Source of the DNA: Candidatus Rifleibacteriota bacterium
GTDB lineage: Bacteria > Muiribacteriota > Ozemobacteria > Ozemobacterales > Ozemobacteraceae
Direction: 5' to 3'
DNA length: 38,585 bases
Assembly: GCA_018818125.1 (NCBI GenBank)
Contig: JAHISQ010000017.1
Location: forward strand, 1-38,585
Shown here: positions 7,721-16,128 of the stretch, in pieces
Layout of the letters: each line of letters starts with the position of its first letter
Position numbering within the stretch: the stretch's first letter is position 1
Program-made: the position numbers and the translations under genes
Notes under the pieces: model-generated
Database searches by the model: none
Seen by the model: the letters and a program-made list of their open reading frames with translations, nothing else
What the model was told of the DNA's origin: nothing

Positions 7721-8525
7721 GCCTCCACATAAAGCAAACCCTGATTTTATAAAAGCAAAAAAATCTCTGGGACAAAATTTCTGCCGCGACCAACGCATTC
7801 CTGACGAGATTGTGCGCCTGCTCGCCCCCACCGAAGATCACCAGATATGGGAAATCGGGCCCGGTCAGGGTGCCTTGACTGAAAAACTCGCAAAAACCGG
7901 TGCCAAAATGCATCTCTTTGAAATAGACGAACGCATGCGCCCGGTTCTTGCTCAAAGGTTTCCAAAAGTCGAAGTTACCTGGGGTGATTTTCTCGAACTA
8001 AGAGATGAGCAACTGCCGCCAACCGGCGAGCGCCTGCTTGTCTGTGGCAACTTACCCTATTACTGCGGCACTCCGATTATCAGAAGATTCCTCGAAAAAG
8101 GCCCACAGGCCGAGCGCATAGTTTTTCTGCTCCAGGAAGAAGTCTCAAAAAAAGCTGCCGCCGCCTGCAATAGCAGTGATTACGGCTACCTGTCGGTTCA
8201 TACCGCTTTTTTTGCCAGAACCGCTATCGGCAGCACATTCGACCCTTCGTCTTTTGTACCGCCACCAAAGATTAACAGCACAATTCTACAGCTTGAACCG
8301 CTGCAGCTAAACACGGCTGATAGAGAACGACGCCACCGCGCGCTCAAAATCACCTCGCTGCTTTTCCAGCAGCGACGAAAAATGGCACTGCCACTGCTTA
8401 AAAGGACGTTTCCTGAAATAGTCTGGGAAGCAAAATTTGATCAACAGGGCATCGATTACAAAGCCCGCCCCGAAAACATATCACCCGCGCAGTTTCTAGA
8501 ACTCTTCGCTCCCACCGAGGCGTAA
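7713..8525 (+). CDS. ksgA: 16S rRNA (adenine1518/1519-N6)-dimethyltransferase KsgA/RsmA
   Basis: The protein dimethylates two adjacent adenines in the 3' hairpin of 16S rRNA during small-subunit maturation, using S-adenosylmethionine. Visible motifs are KKSLGQNFCRD near the start, the SAM-binding loop EIGPGQGALTEKL, the acidic pair EID and the catalytic NLPYY. The C-terminal domain has VPPPKINSTIL, typical of the family. I choose ATG 7713 (270 aa), preceded by AGGA and overlapping the rqcP stop by 8 bases. An in-frame ATG at 7686 would add nine residues deep inside rqcP and lacks conservation. Confidence 0.96.
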   Translation: MNRPPHKANPDFIKAKKSLGQNFCRDQRIPDEIVRLLAPTEDHQIWEIGPGQGALTEKLAKTGAKMHLFEIDERMRPVLAQRFPKVEVTWGDFLELRDEQLPPTGERLLVCGNLPYYCGTPIIRRFLEKGPQAERIVFLLQEEVSKKAAAACNSSDYGYLSVHTAFFARTAIGSTFDPSSFVPPPKINSTILQLEPLQLNTADRERRHRALKITSLLFQQRRKMALPLLKRTFPEIVWEAKFDQQGIDYKARPENISPAQFLELFAPTEA

Positions 8526-8546
8526 AACAACCAATTACTCTATTTT

Positions 8547-9299
8547 TCATTGTCCGAATATTCTAAGCGAGTTGTTGTATAGAATTTCAGCAAGCTCTTC
8601 AACTGCCAGTCCGGCTTTTTCGGCAACAGCAGCGCCAATTGCCGACATCGCCGCGGGTTCATTATAATCACCCTGCCAAAATGGAGCTGCCATATCAGGA
8701 GCATCGGTTTCAAGCAGCAGGGTGGAAATAGGCAATTCGCCAAGCAACCGTTCAAGCTTCTCAGGTCTGCGAAAGTGCCCACCGGATATCGAAATAACAG
8801 CGCCGAACGCCACAAACCGCTTAGCCATCTCGACCGACCCAGACCAGGAGTGTAATACTACAATCGGCGGCGTTGCCATGGCAGCAAGCATATCAAATGC
8901 ACGCTGGTAATGACCAACCAGATGCACAATCACCGGTAAATTGTGTTTAACTGCCAGTTGCAGGTGCCAGGCAAATACCCGTTCCTGCTCTTCGACACTG
9001 CATTTAGCACGCCGGTCCAGCCCGCATTCGCCAAGCGCTACCGGCTTATACCCTGCCCCAGCCCATGGCTCAGAATCGTAGACAATGGATTTACATTCGC
9101 TTATATACTCAGGATGTATTCCCCATGCCAGCTCTACCCCTTTGAAGTCCAGCAACTCAGCGACCCGCGCCGGAGCACCGGCCACTCCCGGCACTACCAG
9201 TCGATTTACGCCGACAGCAACTGCTCGTGCCATTATTGCCGACAGCTCAACGCCTACCGGCAAACGGTCAAGATGACAATGCGTATCAAACCAGTGCAT
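8547..9299 (-). CDS. TatD-family metal-dependent hydrolase / deoxyribonuclease
   Basis: A 250-aa TIM-barrel hydrolase of the TatD/YcfH/YabD family. Metal-binding features are all present: DTHCHLD at the start, ALGECGLD, IVHLVGH and LLETDAPD near residue 200. TatD proteins act as Mg-dependent 3'-5' exonucleases; some relatives cleave D-aminoacyl ends. It converges with ksgA, only 21 bases apart, with no clear terminator between. A ribosome binding site (AGAGAGGA) precedes the ATG. Confidence 0.93.
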   Translation of the reverse strand: MHWFDTHCHLDRLPVGVELSAIMARAVAVGVNRLVVPGVAGAPARVAELLDFKGVELAWGIHPEYISECKSIVYDSEPWAGAGYKPVALGECGLDRRAKCSVEEQERVFAWHLQLAVKHNLPVIVHLVGHYQRAFDMLAAMATPPIVVLHSWSGSVEMAKRFVAFGAVISISGGHFRRPEKLERLLGELPISTLLLETDAPDMAAPFWQGDYNEPAAMSAIGAAVAEKAGLAVEELAEILYNNSLRIFGQ

Positions 9300-9321
9300 C
9301 TAGTAAATCCTCTCTCCCAAA

Positions 9322-9327
9322 AGTATA
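9322..9327 (-). promoter_or_regulatory. Possible -10 box of the TatD gene
   Basis: TATACT on the minus strand lies about 22 bases before the TatD ATG, with the ribosome binding site between. No good -35 is visible (only a T-rich tract at the right distance). Confidence 0.4.
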
Positions 9328-9395
9328 CCCTCCGCCCCATCTTAAAAAACAGCAAAGAATTTCAGCAACTTTGCGAGTTTATTCTCACACAAAGA

Positions 9396-9566
9396 GATAT
9401 TGTCATCTCGACCGAAGGGAGAGATCTCACTAACAAACACAGATTCCTCACCCTGTGAGCACTGCGGGATACGTGGCTCTAACGGCCAAGGTCGGCCATA
9501 AGAGCCACCTAACATTCGTTCGGCATGACAGCAGATATTGTCATCTCGACCGAAGGGAGAGATCTC
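9396..9566. repeat. Repeat element copy A: 138-bp unit with hairpin and 33-bp direct repeats
   Basis: The 33-bp segments 9396-9428 and 9534-9566 are identical and exactly 138 bases apart. Each contains the palindrome GAGATCTC. Between them a 36-base imperfect hairpin (9473-9508) pairs GTGGCTCT with AGAGCCAC and then continues inward through a GGCC/GGCC core. Bases 9411-9548 recur inverted at 36672-36809 with 4 differences in 138. This looks like a REP/BIME-type or MITE-like chromosomal repeat; no transposase is nearby. Confidence 0.88.
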
Positions 9567-9757
9567 GTATTCTCTTTGTCTTTGTCTTTGTGCACTTTGT
9601 GCGAAATCCCGTTAGCCCTGATACAGATATTTTTTTTATGCAGTCCTCAATAAGTAATTATATCGTGTTTTCTTTGTCATTGTGACTCGGCGCGATCTCT
9701 TTGTTTGGCCGGTTTTATTACTATTTAAAGGGGCTTGAACAATGCTGAGCAAAATGA

Positions 9758-9795
9758 TTGAAAGAAAACGGTTTGTACGTTATAATGCCAGCCTA
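9758..9795 (+). promoter_or_regulatory. Strong promoter of the yicC operon, apparently leaderless
   Basis: TTGAAA (9758-9763), exactly 17 bases, then a perfect TATAAT (9781-9786), the best promoter in the window. Eight bases separate the -10 from the ATG at 9795, so the mRNA should begin at or within two bases of the start codon. No Shine-Dalgarno sequence is present. Confidence 0.8.
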
Positions 9796-10670
9796 TGATA
9801 TCGAGTCTAACTGGTTTCGGGCACGCATCCTTTACTGATGAGGCTGGGCGCATAAGCGTCGAGCTGAAGTCGGTGAACAACCGTTTCTTGCAGATAGATC
9901 TACATCTGCCTTATGGCTACAACTGGGCGGACGGCCTGATCAGGCAGCAGCTCAGCAGTCGCGTTTCACGCGGCAAAGTCTACCTTCACCTCGAAATTGT
10001 TGATTATAACCCGAATCAGGAAGTAATCATCAATCGACCACTACTCAGCAAGCTTATTAACTTGAGAGAAGAAATCGCCAAAGAAAGCGGTCAGACGCTC
10101 CCACTCGAATTCGATGGTTTGCTGGCTCTGCCCGGCGTCATGAAGGTCGATTCTAAAAAAGCCAACAACGACGAGATGTGGCAACGAATCCAGCCGGTAC
10201 TCAACGAGGCCATAGATCAGTTTGCCGCTGCCAGAGCACGCGAAGGGCAGAATCTTGCAGAAGATATGAGGCAGCGCAGTGTTTTCCTCAAAGAAACCAT
10301 CGAAAAAATCGAGAAATTTCTGCCTGAATTCAGGCAGCAGTTCATCAACAAATTTACTGAGCGCATTACCGAGCTTGCCAACAAGGCTGGCTTCGACGAA
10401 AGCCGGCTCGGCACCGAAATCGCAATATGGGTCGATCGTAGCGATGTCAGCGAAGAGATCACCCGCCTCAACAGCCATTTAAAAGAACTCGAAAAGATTC
10501 TTGGCAGCGACAAGCCGGTTGGGCGCAGGCTCGACTTTCTTGTGCAGGAGCTCAACCGCGAAGCCAACACACTTAGCAGCAAAATCAACGATGTTGAGAT
10601 CACCCAACTGGCTCTTGATATAAAATGCGAATTAGAAAAAATCCGTGAACAGGCGCAAAACATTGAATAG
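9795..10670 (+). CDS. yicC: YicC/YloC-family endoribonuclease
   Basis: The 291-aa protein has the family's N-terminal signature MISSLTGFGHA, the ELKSVNNRFLQIDLHLP segment, and the C-terminal DUF1732 part with GRRLDFLVQELNREANTLSSK. YicC proteins are cytoplasmic endoribonucleases linked to small-RNA turnover. The length is normal (about 290). It heads a run yicC-remA-rpoZ-(CoaBC-like)-priA with spacings of -26 to +9 bases, an arrangement conserved in many bacteria. Confidence 0.95.
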   Translation: MISSLTGFGHASFTDEAGRISVELKSVNNRFLQIDLHLPYGYNWADGLIRQQLSSRVSRGKVYLHLEIVDYNPNQEVIINRPLLSKLINLREEIAKESGQTLPLEFDGLLALPGVMKVDSKKANNDEMWQRIQPVLNEAIDQFAAARAREGQNLAEDMRQRSVFLKETIEKIEKFLPEFRQQFINKFTERITELANKAGFDESRLGTEIAIWVDRSDVSEEITRLNSHLKELEKILGSDKPVGRRLDFLVQELNREANTLSSKINDVEITQLALDIKCELEKIREQAQNIE

Positions 10671-10679
10671 GAGCATTGC

Positions 10680-10997
10680 ATGAAAGCTCTTCTGCTTAAT
10701 ATCGGTTTTGGCAACGTCGTAGTGGCCGACCGTGTAGTCGCGATTGTCAGTCCTGGTTCGGCGCCGATAAAGCGCCTCAAAGAAGATGCCAAAGAACAGG
10801 GTCGACTCATCGACGCTACTTACGGCCGCAAAACTCGTGCTATTGTGGTAACAGACTCTAATCACGTAATTCTTTCGGCCATTAACCCCGAAACCGCTGC
10901 AATTCGTATGCTTGGCAAAAAGGGAAGTCATGAAAACGGCGAAAGCCATGATGATATTGAAGTAACAGAACTCGATTCAACGGAGGTTGACGAATGA
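10680..10997 (+). CDS. remA: RemA-family (DUF370) regulatory protein
   Basis: RemA is a small DNA-binding activator, in B. subtilis controlling biofilm matrix and osmoprotectant genes. The core ([24 protein letters not shown]...[25 protein letters not shown]) covers residues 5-75 and is clear. The protein is 105 aa rather than about 75-90, because of an acidic C-terminal tail rich in Glu, Asp and His. A TAGGAG ribosome binding site lies 6 bases before the ATG. It overlaps rpoZ by 4 bases; guanylate kinase (gmk), normally between the two, is absent. Confidence 0.93.
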   Translation: MKALLLNIGFGNVVVADRVVAIVSPGSAPIKRLKEDAKEQGRLIDATYGRKTRAIVVTDSNHVILSAINPETAAIRMLGKKGSHENGESHDDIEVTELDSTEVDE

Positions 10998-11197
10998 AAT
11001 TCCGCTCACGCACAGAGATTACCGACAGAATTCCAAACAAATATGATGCCGTGATGGCTATTTCCAACCGCGTCAAAATGTTAGTAGACGGCAAAAAACG
11101 CATGATCGAAGAATATGACGACAACTACGTAAAGATTGCCATGGAAGAAATTGCCTCAGGAGCTCTCGTAGTTGAAATCACGGACAAGGAAAAATAG
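10994..11197 (+). CDS. rpoZ: DNA-directed RNA polymerase subunit omega
   Basis: A 67-aa omega subunit, which binds the beta' subunit and aids RNA polymerase assembly. The region [21 protein letters not shown] matches the conserved start of the family, followed by [11 protein letters not shown]. It begins in the ATGA overlap with remA and overlaps the following gene by 26 bases. Position between remA and a coaBC-like gene supports the assignment. Confidence 0.92.
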   Translation: MKFRSRTEITDRIPNKYDAVMAISNRVKMLVDGKKRMIEEYDDNYVKIAMEEIASGALVVEITDKEK

Positions 11198-12146
11198 AAC
11201 CAGAGTTTTACTTGCCCTAGGAAAAGGCATTGCCAGCAGCTCAGCTACAGAACTGGCAATGCTTTTTTGTCATGCCGGCTGCGAGGTAAAATTTGCACTG
11301 ATTGACAATGGGCATGAGTGGATCAGCGAATCTGCGATCAAACAGATTAGCGGTTGCGCGCCCCTGACTGCCACGCACCGACCGGGCTGGTTTTTTTCAC
11401 AGCAGCCGTTCAACCTGGCAGTAGTAGTTTCGCCAGCCAGCCTGACTCAGCAGCTTCTGCAGGCCGGGATCACTTCTGACCCTATTTTAGAGTTCTTATT
11501 ACAGAAGAATCCGGTAATCTGGCTTCTCCAGGAACCAGGTCAGATCCCAACCGACCACGAAGATATTGACCAGCACCTGCTATTCAGAGCCCTGCCAACT
11601 CAATCCCAGCAGTTCTCGCCATTCTACCAGAAAATTTTCGCCGAATGCACGGCATGGCTGGCTGCCCACCGCAAGATCAGCCGCAAAACTTACTGGCTGA
11701 ACTATCAGATACCAGAACAGCTTAAGGTCATCGCCAACATACGCCCAACCTGGCTGATGCGTTTTGACCACGCATTGCAAGCTTGTGGCCTGAAAACCGC
11801 CAACAGTGCAAATGAAGCAAATTTGATTATCAACGCCTACGACGGCCCTCAACTTGACGCCGACAATCGGCTGGTTTTTGCTGAACCAGTCGCGCACGAG
11901 CAGACAGATTGCCTTAGCGAGGTACTGCAGGTGGTTTTTGCCGCACCGGAGATAGATCTGCAGACGCTGGTGACCAAAGAAAACCTGCTATTGGTACAGC
12001 GCCGAAACAATGCGTTGCATGTCGCAGACACGCACGGTATAAGAGTTGTTCCAGATGTCAGCGGGCAATGCTGCTTTACGCGTTTCTGCGCGCAACTGGT
12101 TAATCACCTGAGCCGCGCCACACCAGAGCGCGAACAACAATCATGA
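11172..12146 (+). CDS. Degenerate CoaBC (Dfp)-like protein lacking catalytic motifs
   Basis: This 324-aa protein occupies the coaBC slot between rpoZ and priA. Residues 10-60 (RVLLALGKGIASSSATELAMLF...GCEVKFAL) align with the flavoprotein (CoaC) N-terminus of Dfp, where KIVLGVSGGIAAYK..ELVR.L is usual. Residues about 75-115 match the segment DLVILAPAT. A stretch near 255 (ANLIINAYDGPQLDADNRL) resembles the CoaB end LICANDVS..GF.SD.N. Missing are the active-site His of the CoaC part, the PxMN motif, the essential Cys and the CoaB Asn-Lys region. True CoaBC is about 400 aa. It starts with TTG inside rpoZ; no other good start exists. Probably no longer a CoA-synthesis enzyme, perhaps a structural or regulatory remnant. 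Confidence 0.65.
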   Translation: MKSRTRKNRTRVLLALGKGIASSSATELAMLFCHAGCEVKFALIDNGHEWISESAIKQISGCAPLTATHRPGWFFSQQPFNLAVVVSPASLTQQLLQAGITSDPILEFLLQKNPVIWLLQEPGQIPTDHEDIDQHLLFRALPTQSQQFSPFYQKIFAECTAWLAAHRKISRKTYWLNYQIPEQLKVIANIRPTWLMRFDHALQACGLKTANSANEANLIINAYDGPQLDADNRLVFAEPVAHEQTDCLSEVLQVVFAAPEIDLQTLVTKENLLLVQRRNNALHVADTHGIRVVPDVSGQCCFTRFCAQLVNHLSRATPEREQQS

Positions 12147-14524
12147 CCTTTTACGCCGAGGTCTCCTTTCCAGACCCAATAGGCGAAGGCACCCTCACCT
12201 ATCATCTTTCGGCAGGCCGTGAAATACCACTCATTGGTTCACGCGTTGTAGTTCCGGTGCAAAACCGCCGCCTGATCGGCTATATTACCGGTATTCACCA
12301 GACTCAACCGCCGTTCAAAACGGTTGCTCTTGGCGAAGTGCTTGACCCGCTGCCGTTATTCTCTGCTTCGATGCTGATGCTTGCTGAAACAGTGGCGCGC
12401 GACTGTGCCTGCAACATTGGAGAAGTGCTGCACGCCATGCTGCCAGGAGGCATCAAGCAGAAGATCGTGCGCATGATCAGATCCTGCGCCGAGTCATCTG
12501 AACAGGCACTGCAATGGCTGAGCAAACGCGACTGGGTGACTTACAACAGTTTTATTGAGGCCTGTCCACAGTCCGGCAGTTCAGTCAAAGATTGGCTTGC
12601 AGCTGGACTCGTCGAGATTTCACACAGTATTTCAGCAAATCCCGGGCCCAAGATTATAAAAGTTCTTAAAATCAACCCCGAGATGCCGGTAGAACCCGAC
12701 AAGCTCACGCCCAAAGAACGCCAGGCCGTACAGACACTACTCGGGTTTGCATCTGCTCCAACTGCAGCTCAGCTCTGTCGAATCGCCAAAATCAGCAGTG
12801 CGCCAATCAGTCAGCTTAAAAAAAAGGGCCTTCTGATCGAAGTCGAAGAGCGGGTCATACGCCAGGTAACCGACGGCGAATATTATCAGCGCCCGCAGGA
12901 ATTGCCACCAACGCTATCCGATGATCAACAGAAAGTTCTGGCTGAGATAAGGACGGCTTTCACTTCAGATCACAAGCCGGTGCTGGTACGCGGCGTTACC
13001 TGCTCGGGCAAGACCGAAGTATATCTGCGCTGGGTAGCCGAAATCCTTGAACAGAATAAAACCGCGATAGTGCTTGTTCCCGAAATATCACTGACACCAC
13101 AGATGATGAAACGCTTTACCGATCGTTTTCATTCGCAGGTTGCAATTCTGCACAGCAAACTATCTGATGGCGAACGCTTTGACCAGTGGGAAAAAATCAG
13201 ACGTGGCATTTGCCCTGTCGTAGTTGGTGCCCGTTCGGCGGTTTTCGCACCTCTGCCGCGCCTTGGTACCATAATTCTCGACGAAGAAGGTGAACCTTCA
13301 TTTAAGCAGGGCGACTCGCCACGTTACCATGCCCGAGAAGTGGCCAAGCACCGCTGTCAATTCGAAAATGCGCTGCTGGTAATGGGGTCAGCGACGCCGA
13401 CCATTGATTCATTTTATCAGTGCCAAACCGGCGCCTGCCGCCTCGTCGAAATGAACTCGCGGGTCAGCGACCGCCAACCTCCACTCGTCAAAATCGTAGA
13501 CATGCGTCACGAGCTGGTTGCCCGCAAAAATCGCTCGATCTTTTCACAGCAATTGAGTGATTCGATAAAAAAGACCCTGACCAACCGCAAACAGGCGATT
13601 CTCTACCTCAATCGGCGGGGATACAGCAGTTTTGTCTTCTGCCGTGAGTGCGGCAATGCTATCGAATGCCCAAAGTGCAATGTATCTCTGGTTTACCATA
13701 CCGGCAGTCAGATCATGCGCTGCCACTACTGCAGCGAAATTCAGGCAGTTCCAGATATCTGCCCGAGCTGCAACAGTCGCGCTATCAAATTTTTTGGAGC
13801 CGGCACACAACGCGTCGAAAGCGAGGCAAAGCGCTATTTTCCGGAAGCGCGCATTCAAAGGCTCGATTCTGACAGCGTCTCGACCAAAGGCAGCATGGAA
13901 GAGATCCTGGACCGCTTCGGCCAGGGCAAAATCGATATCCTGGTTGGCACCCAGATGGTCGCTAAAGGCCTGGATTTCCCCAATGTAACGCTGGTCGGCA
14001 TCCTGGCCGCTGATAGCCTGCTACGTCTGCCTGATTTTCGTGCCTCTGAACGCAATTTTTCGCTGCTCGCCCAGGTCTCTGGCAGGGCCGGTCGCGGCGA
14101 TTGCCCGGGTGAAGTCATTCTGCAGACTTATTATCCCGAGCATCATTCTATTCAATTCGCTCTGACTGAAGACTATCACGGCTTCTACACAAAAGAATCG
14201 CAGATGCGACGTGAGACACTTTTTCCACCATACGTGGAACTTGCTTCATTTGTCGTTTCCTCTACCGACAAAGAGCGGGCCGCTGGCACAGCAAAAGCTC
14301 TTTACGACCTCTTCATCTCCCACAAGGCCGTCGATCCCCAACTGCTCTTAGGACCAGCACCAGCGGCAATAGAGAAAGTCAATGACCGATTCCGATACCA
14401 GCTGCTGCTCAAAATGGCAGATTTTAATCTTCTCACAAGAACGGTCAAAGAAGTCACCCGCCAGCTCAAAAAACCGGGTGACACCAGATTAAGCATCGAC
14501 ATAAACCCCTGTTTCATGCTCTGA
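12143..14524 (+). CDS. priA: Primosomal protein N' (PriA), replication-restart helicase
   Basis: PriA recognises stalled forks and loads the replicative helicase. The 793-aa protein has the N-terminal 3'-DNA-binding domain (residues about 1-105), the Walker A motif GVTCSGKTE near 285, motif II at 380-383, GSATP, a zinc-binding insert at about 500-545 with four paired cysteines (CRECG, CPKCN, CHYCS, CPSCN), and C-terminal helicase motifs (VGTQMVAKGLDFPNV, QVSGRAGR). Motif II reads DEEG instead of the usual DEEH, an uncommon loss of the histidine coupling ATP hydrolysis to DNA. The ATG overlaps the previous stop (ATGA). Confidence 0.96.
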   Translation: MTFYAEVSFPDPIGEGTLTYHLSAGREIPLIGSRVVVPVQNRRLIGYITGIHQTQPPFKTVALGEVLDPLPLFSASMLMLAETVARDCACNIGEVLHAMLPGGIKQKIVRMIRSCAESSEQALQWLSKRDWVTYNSFIEACPQSGSSVKDWLAAGLVEISHSISANPGPKIIKVLKINPEMPVEPDKLTPKERQAVQTLLGFASAPTAAQLCRIAKISSAPISQLKKKGLLIEVEERVIRQVTDGEYYQRPQELPPTLSDDQQKVLAEIRTAFTSDHKPVLVRGVTCSGKTEVYLRWVAEILEQNKTAIVLVPEISLTPQMMKRFTDRFHSQVAILHSKLSDGERFDQWEKIRRGICPVVVGARSAVFAPLPRLGTIILDEEGEPSFKQGDSPRYHAREVAKHRCQFENALLVMGSATPTIDSFYQCQTGACRLVEMNSRVSDRQPPLVKIVDMRHELVARKNRSIFSQQLSDSIKKTLTNRKQAILYLNRRGYSSFVFCRECGNAIECPKCNVSLVYHTGSQIMRCHYCSEIQAVPDICPSCNSRAIKFFGAGTQRVESEAKRYFPEARIQRLDSDSVSTKGSMEEILDRFGQGKIDILVGTQMVAKGLDFPNVTLVGILAADSLLRLPDFRASERNFSLLAQVSGRAGRGDCPGEVILQTYYPEHHSIQFALTEDYHGFYTKESQMRRETLFPPYVELASFVVSSTDKERAAGTAKALYDLFISHKAVDPQLLLGPAPAAIEKVNDRFRYQLLLKMADFNLLTRTVKEVTRQLKKPGDTRLSIDINPCFML

Positions 14525-14554
14525 CAAGTAAGCATCGCGCTATATAAAACTTTG

Positions 14555-14563
14555 TGATATAAT
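14555..14563 (+). promoter_or_regulatory. Extended -10 promoter of def-fmt-rex
   Basis: TGA followed by a perfect TATAAT (14558-14563) gives the extended -10 form TGn-TATAAT; the -35 region is poor, as expected for this class. The predicted mRNA start is near 14570, with a 35-base AT-rich leader and a GGAG ribosome binding site before the ATG at 14605. Confidence 0.65.
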
Positions 14564-14604
14564 GCTCATGTAATATTATTTTATAAAATAGCACTGGAGA
14601 TGCC

Positions 14605-15135
14605 ATGAAATATCGTGTGTTACATTTTGGCGAAGAGCCGTTAAGAGCTGATTCTAAGGCAGTTACAGAAATCACTGACGACATTCGCCGACTTGTCGCA
14701 GATATGTTCGAGACCATGAATGAGGCCAAGGGTGTCGGCCTGGCCGCGCCACAGGTCGGCGTAAATGTACGACTCGCAATAATCGACATCGGTGAGAACC
14801 CTCTAGTTCTCATTAATCCACGAATAATCAAAAGCACCGGCAAAGAGACCTGCGACGAGGGTTGTCTGTCGTTCCCGGGGCTCACAGAAAAAGTTGAGCG
14901 CGCAAAAAAGGTAGCTGCCGAGGCAACCGATATTGACGGCTCGAGATACCAGATCGAAGCTGAGGGTCTGCTTGCGCGTGCCATTCAACACGAACTTGAT
15001 CACCTTGATGGAGTTCTGTTTATCGACCGCATCAGCAAAGCTCGCAAGTTGCAGATTAAACACGAGCTCGAAATGATAAAAAACGGCGAGTCACTATTCG
15101 ACGACGAAGAAGAAGAAGAAGAGGGTCTGCTTTAA
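14605..15135 (+). CDS. def: Peptide deformylase
   Basis: The enzyme removes the formyl group from the N-terminal Met of new proteins. All three metal-site motifs are present: GVGLAAPQVG, EGCLSFPG (Cys ligand) and QHELDHLDG (two His ligands and catalytic Glu). The 176-aa length is normal, with an extra acidic tail coded by a short GAA run (DDEEEEEEGLL). It overlaps fmt by one base (TAATG), coupling deformylase with formyltransferase. Confidence 0.97.
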   Translation: MKYRVLHFGEEPLRADSKAVTEITDDIRRLVADMFETMNEAKGVGLAAPQVGVNVRLAIIDIGENPLVLINPRIIKSTGKETCDEGCLSFPGLTEKVERAKKVAAEATDIDGSRYQIEAEGLLARAIQHELDHLDGVLFIDRISKARKLQIKHELEMIKNGESLFDDEEEEEEGLL

Positions 15136-16106
15136 TGTCTAATGCGCCTTTGCGCCTGGTTTTCATGGGCTGCCCGCAATTTGCGGTGCCGAGTCTCGAA
15201 AGACTGACCCAGGATCCTCATTTCAGCGTTGTTGCTGTCTATTGCATGCCCGACCGACCAAAAGGTCGAGGCAAAAAATCAAGCCCAACACCGATAAAAA
15301 GCTTTGCCAACGACCATGGACTCCCGGTTCTCTCTCCGGCAACCTTTCGCCAGGCTCCAGATGCAATTGAAACTTTGCGCAACTTTGCGCCAGACTTTCT
15401 GGTTGTGGTCGCCTATGGCTTGATTTTGCCACAATCTGTGCTCGACATACCCAAAATTGCTGCGGTTAACCTGCATGCATCTATTTTGCCCGAATACCGT
15501 GGTCCTTCACCGATTCACCAGGCTTTGCTTGATGGCCGCAATGAAACCGGCAACACAGTAATGCTGATGAGCAAAGGCATGGACGAAGGCGACATACTCG
15601 CGGTCGAAACCATGTCGATTAGCCCCAACGAAGACTTTACTGCAATTCATGATCGTCTCAGTATAATGGGCAGCGACCTGCTCGTCGACACTCTCAAAGA
15701 ATTCTCGGCCGGAAAGATTACGCCGCGACCGCAGCAGCACGAAGCAGCAACCTACACCGCCAAAGTCACACCGCAAACAGCCAGAATCAAGTGGTCTGAA
15801 ACTGCAGAAAAAATCAACAATCAGATTCGTGCGATGAACCCGGCTCCAGGAGCCTGGTTCGAAGACGTCGGTGAACGAATCAAAGTCTTTAAGGCTGCAA
15901 CAGCTGAATCCGTCAACGCCAGACCTGGCACTATTCTTGAGCAACGGCCAGAGAGTGGCGTTCTGGTGGCTTGCGGTGAAGGCACCAGCCTGCGCTTGCT
16001 TGAATTACAGCGCGCCGGCAAAGGCCGCCTTTCATGCCGCGAGTTTCTCTGCGGCTGCGGCCTGAAATCTTCGCAACTTGAAGACGACGGCAAAAATAAT
16101 GTTTGA
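15135..16106 (+). CDS. fmt: Methionyl-tRNA formyltransferase
   Basis: Fmt formylates initiator Met-tRNA using 10-formyl-tetrahydrofolate. The N-terminal Rossmann domain (MGCPQFAVPSLERL), the catalytic segment with NLHASILPEYRGPSPIHQAL and the following MDEGDIL are all clear, and the C-terminal OB-like domain runs from about 205. The 323-aa length fits the family. It follows def directly; its end overlaps the region just before rex. Confidence 0.96.
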   Translation: MSNAPLRLVFMGCPQFAVPSLERLTQDPHFSVVAVYCMPDRPKGRGKKSSPTPIKSFANDHGLPVLSPATFRQAPDAIETLRNFAPDFLVVVAYGLILPQSVLDIPKIAAVNLHASILPEYRGPSPIHQALLDGRNETGNTVMLMSKGMDEGDILAVETMSISPNEDFTAIHDRLSIMGSDLLVDTLKEFSAGKITPRPQQHEAATYTAKVTPQTARIKWSETAEKINNQIRAMNPAPGAWFEDVGERIKVFKAATAESVNARPGTILEQRPESGVLVACGEGTSLRLLELQRAGKGRLSCREFLCGCGLKSSQLEDDGKNNV

Positions 16107-16115
16107 TAAACGAAC

Positions 16116-16121
16116 AAGGAG
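16116..16121 (+). promoter_or_regulatory. Shine-Dalgarno sequence deciding the rex start
   Basis: AAGGAG lies 7 bases before GTG 16129 and only 23 bases downstream of the first alternative start (ATG 16099), so GTG 16129 is the best initiation codon for rex. Confidence 0.8.
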
Positions 16122-16128
16122 CAATCCT

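Larger units (their letters stand above)
9300..9757. other. Intergenic region between TatD and yicC, repeat-rich, no gene
   Basis: About 460 bases without a credible gene. It holds the TatD 5' region, a 33-bp perfect direct repeat (9396-9428 and 9534-9566) enclosing a hairpin module, a short TTTGTC tandem run around 9570-9592, and further AT-rich DNA. Small open frames here run through the repeat and use no ribosome binding site. Confidence 0.8.

Noticed and set aside
9455..9685. Small + strand open frame (76 aa) with a near-identical relative on the minus strand at 36499-36765
   Set aside because: Both frames run through the 138-bp repeat, have no ribosome binding site and are read through hairpins; the likeness comes from the repeat, not from a shared protein.
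16078..16128. Upstream starts for rex (TTG 16078, ATG 16099)
   Set aside because: They lie within or at the end of fmt; the strong AAGGAG points to GTG 16129, and family alignment begins there.
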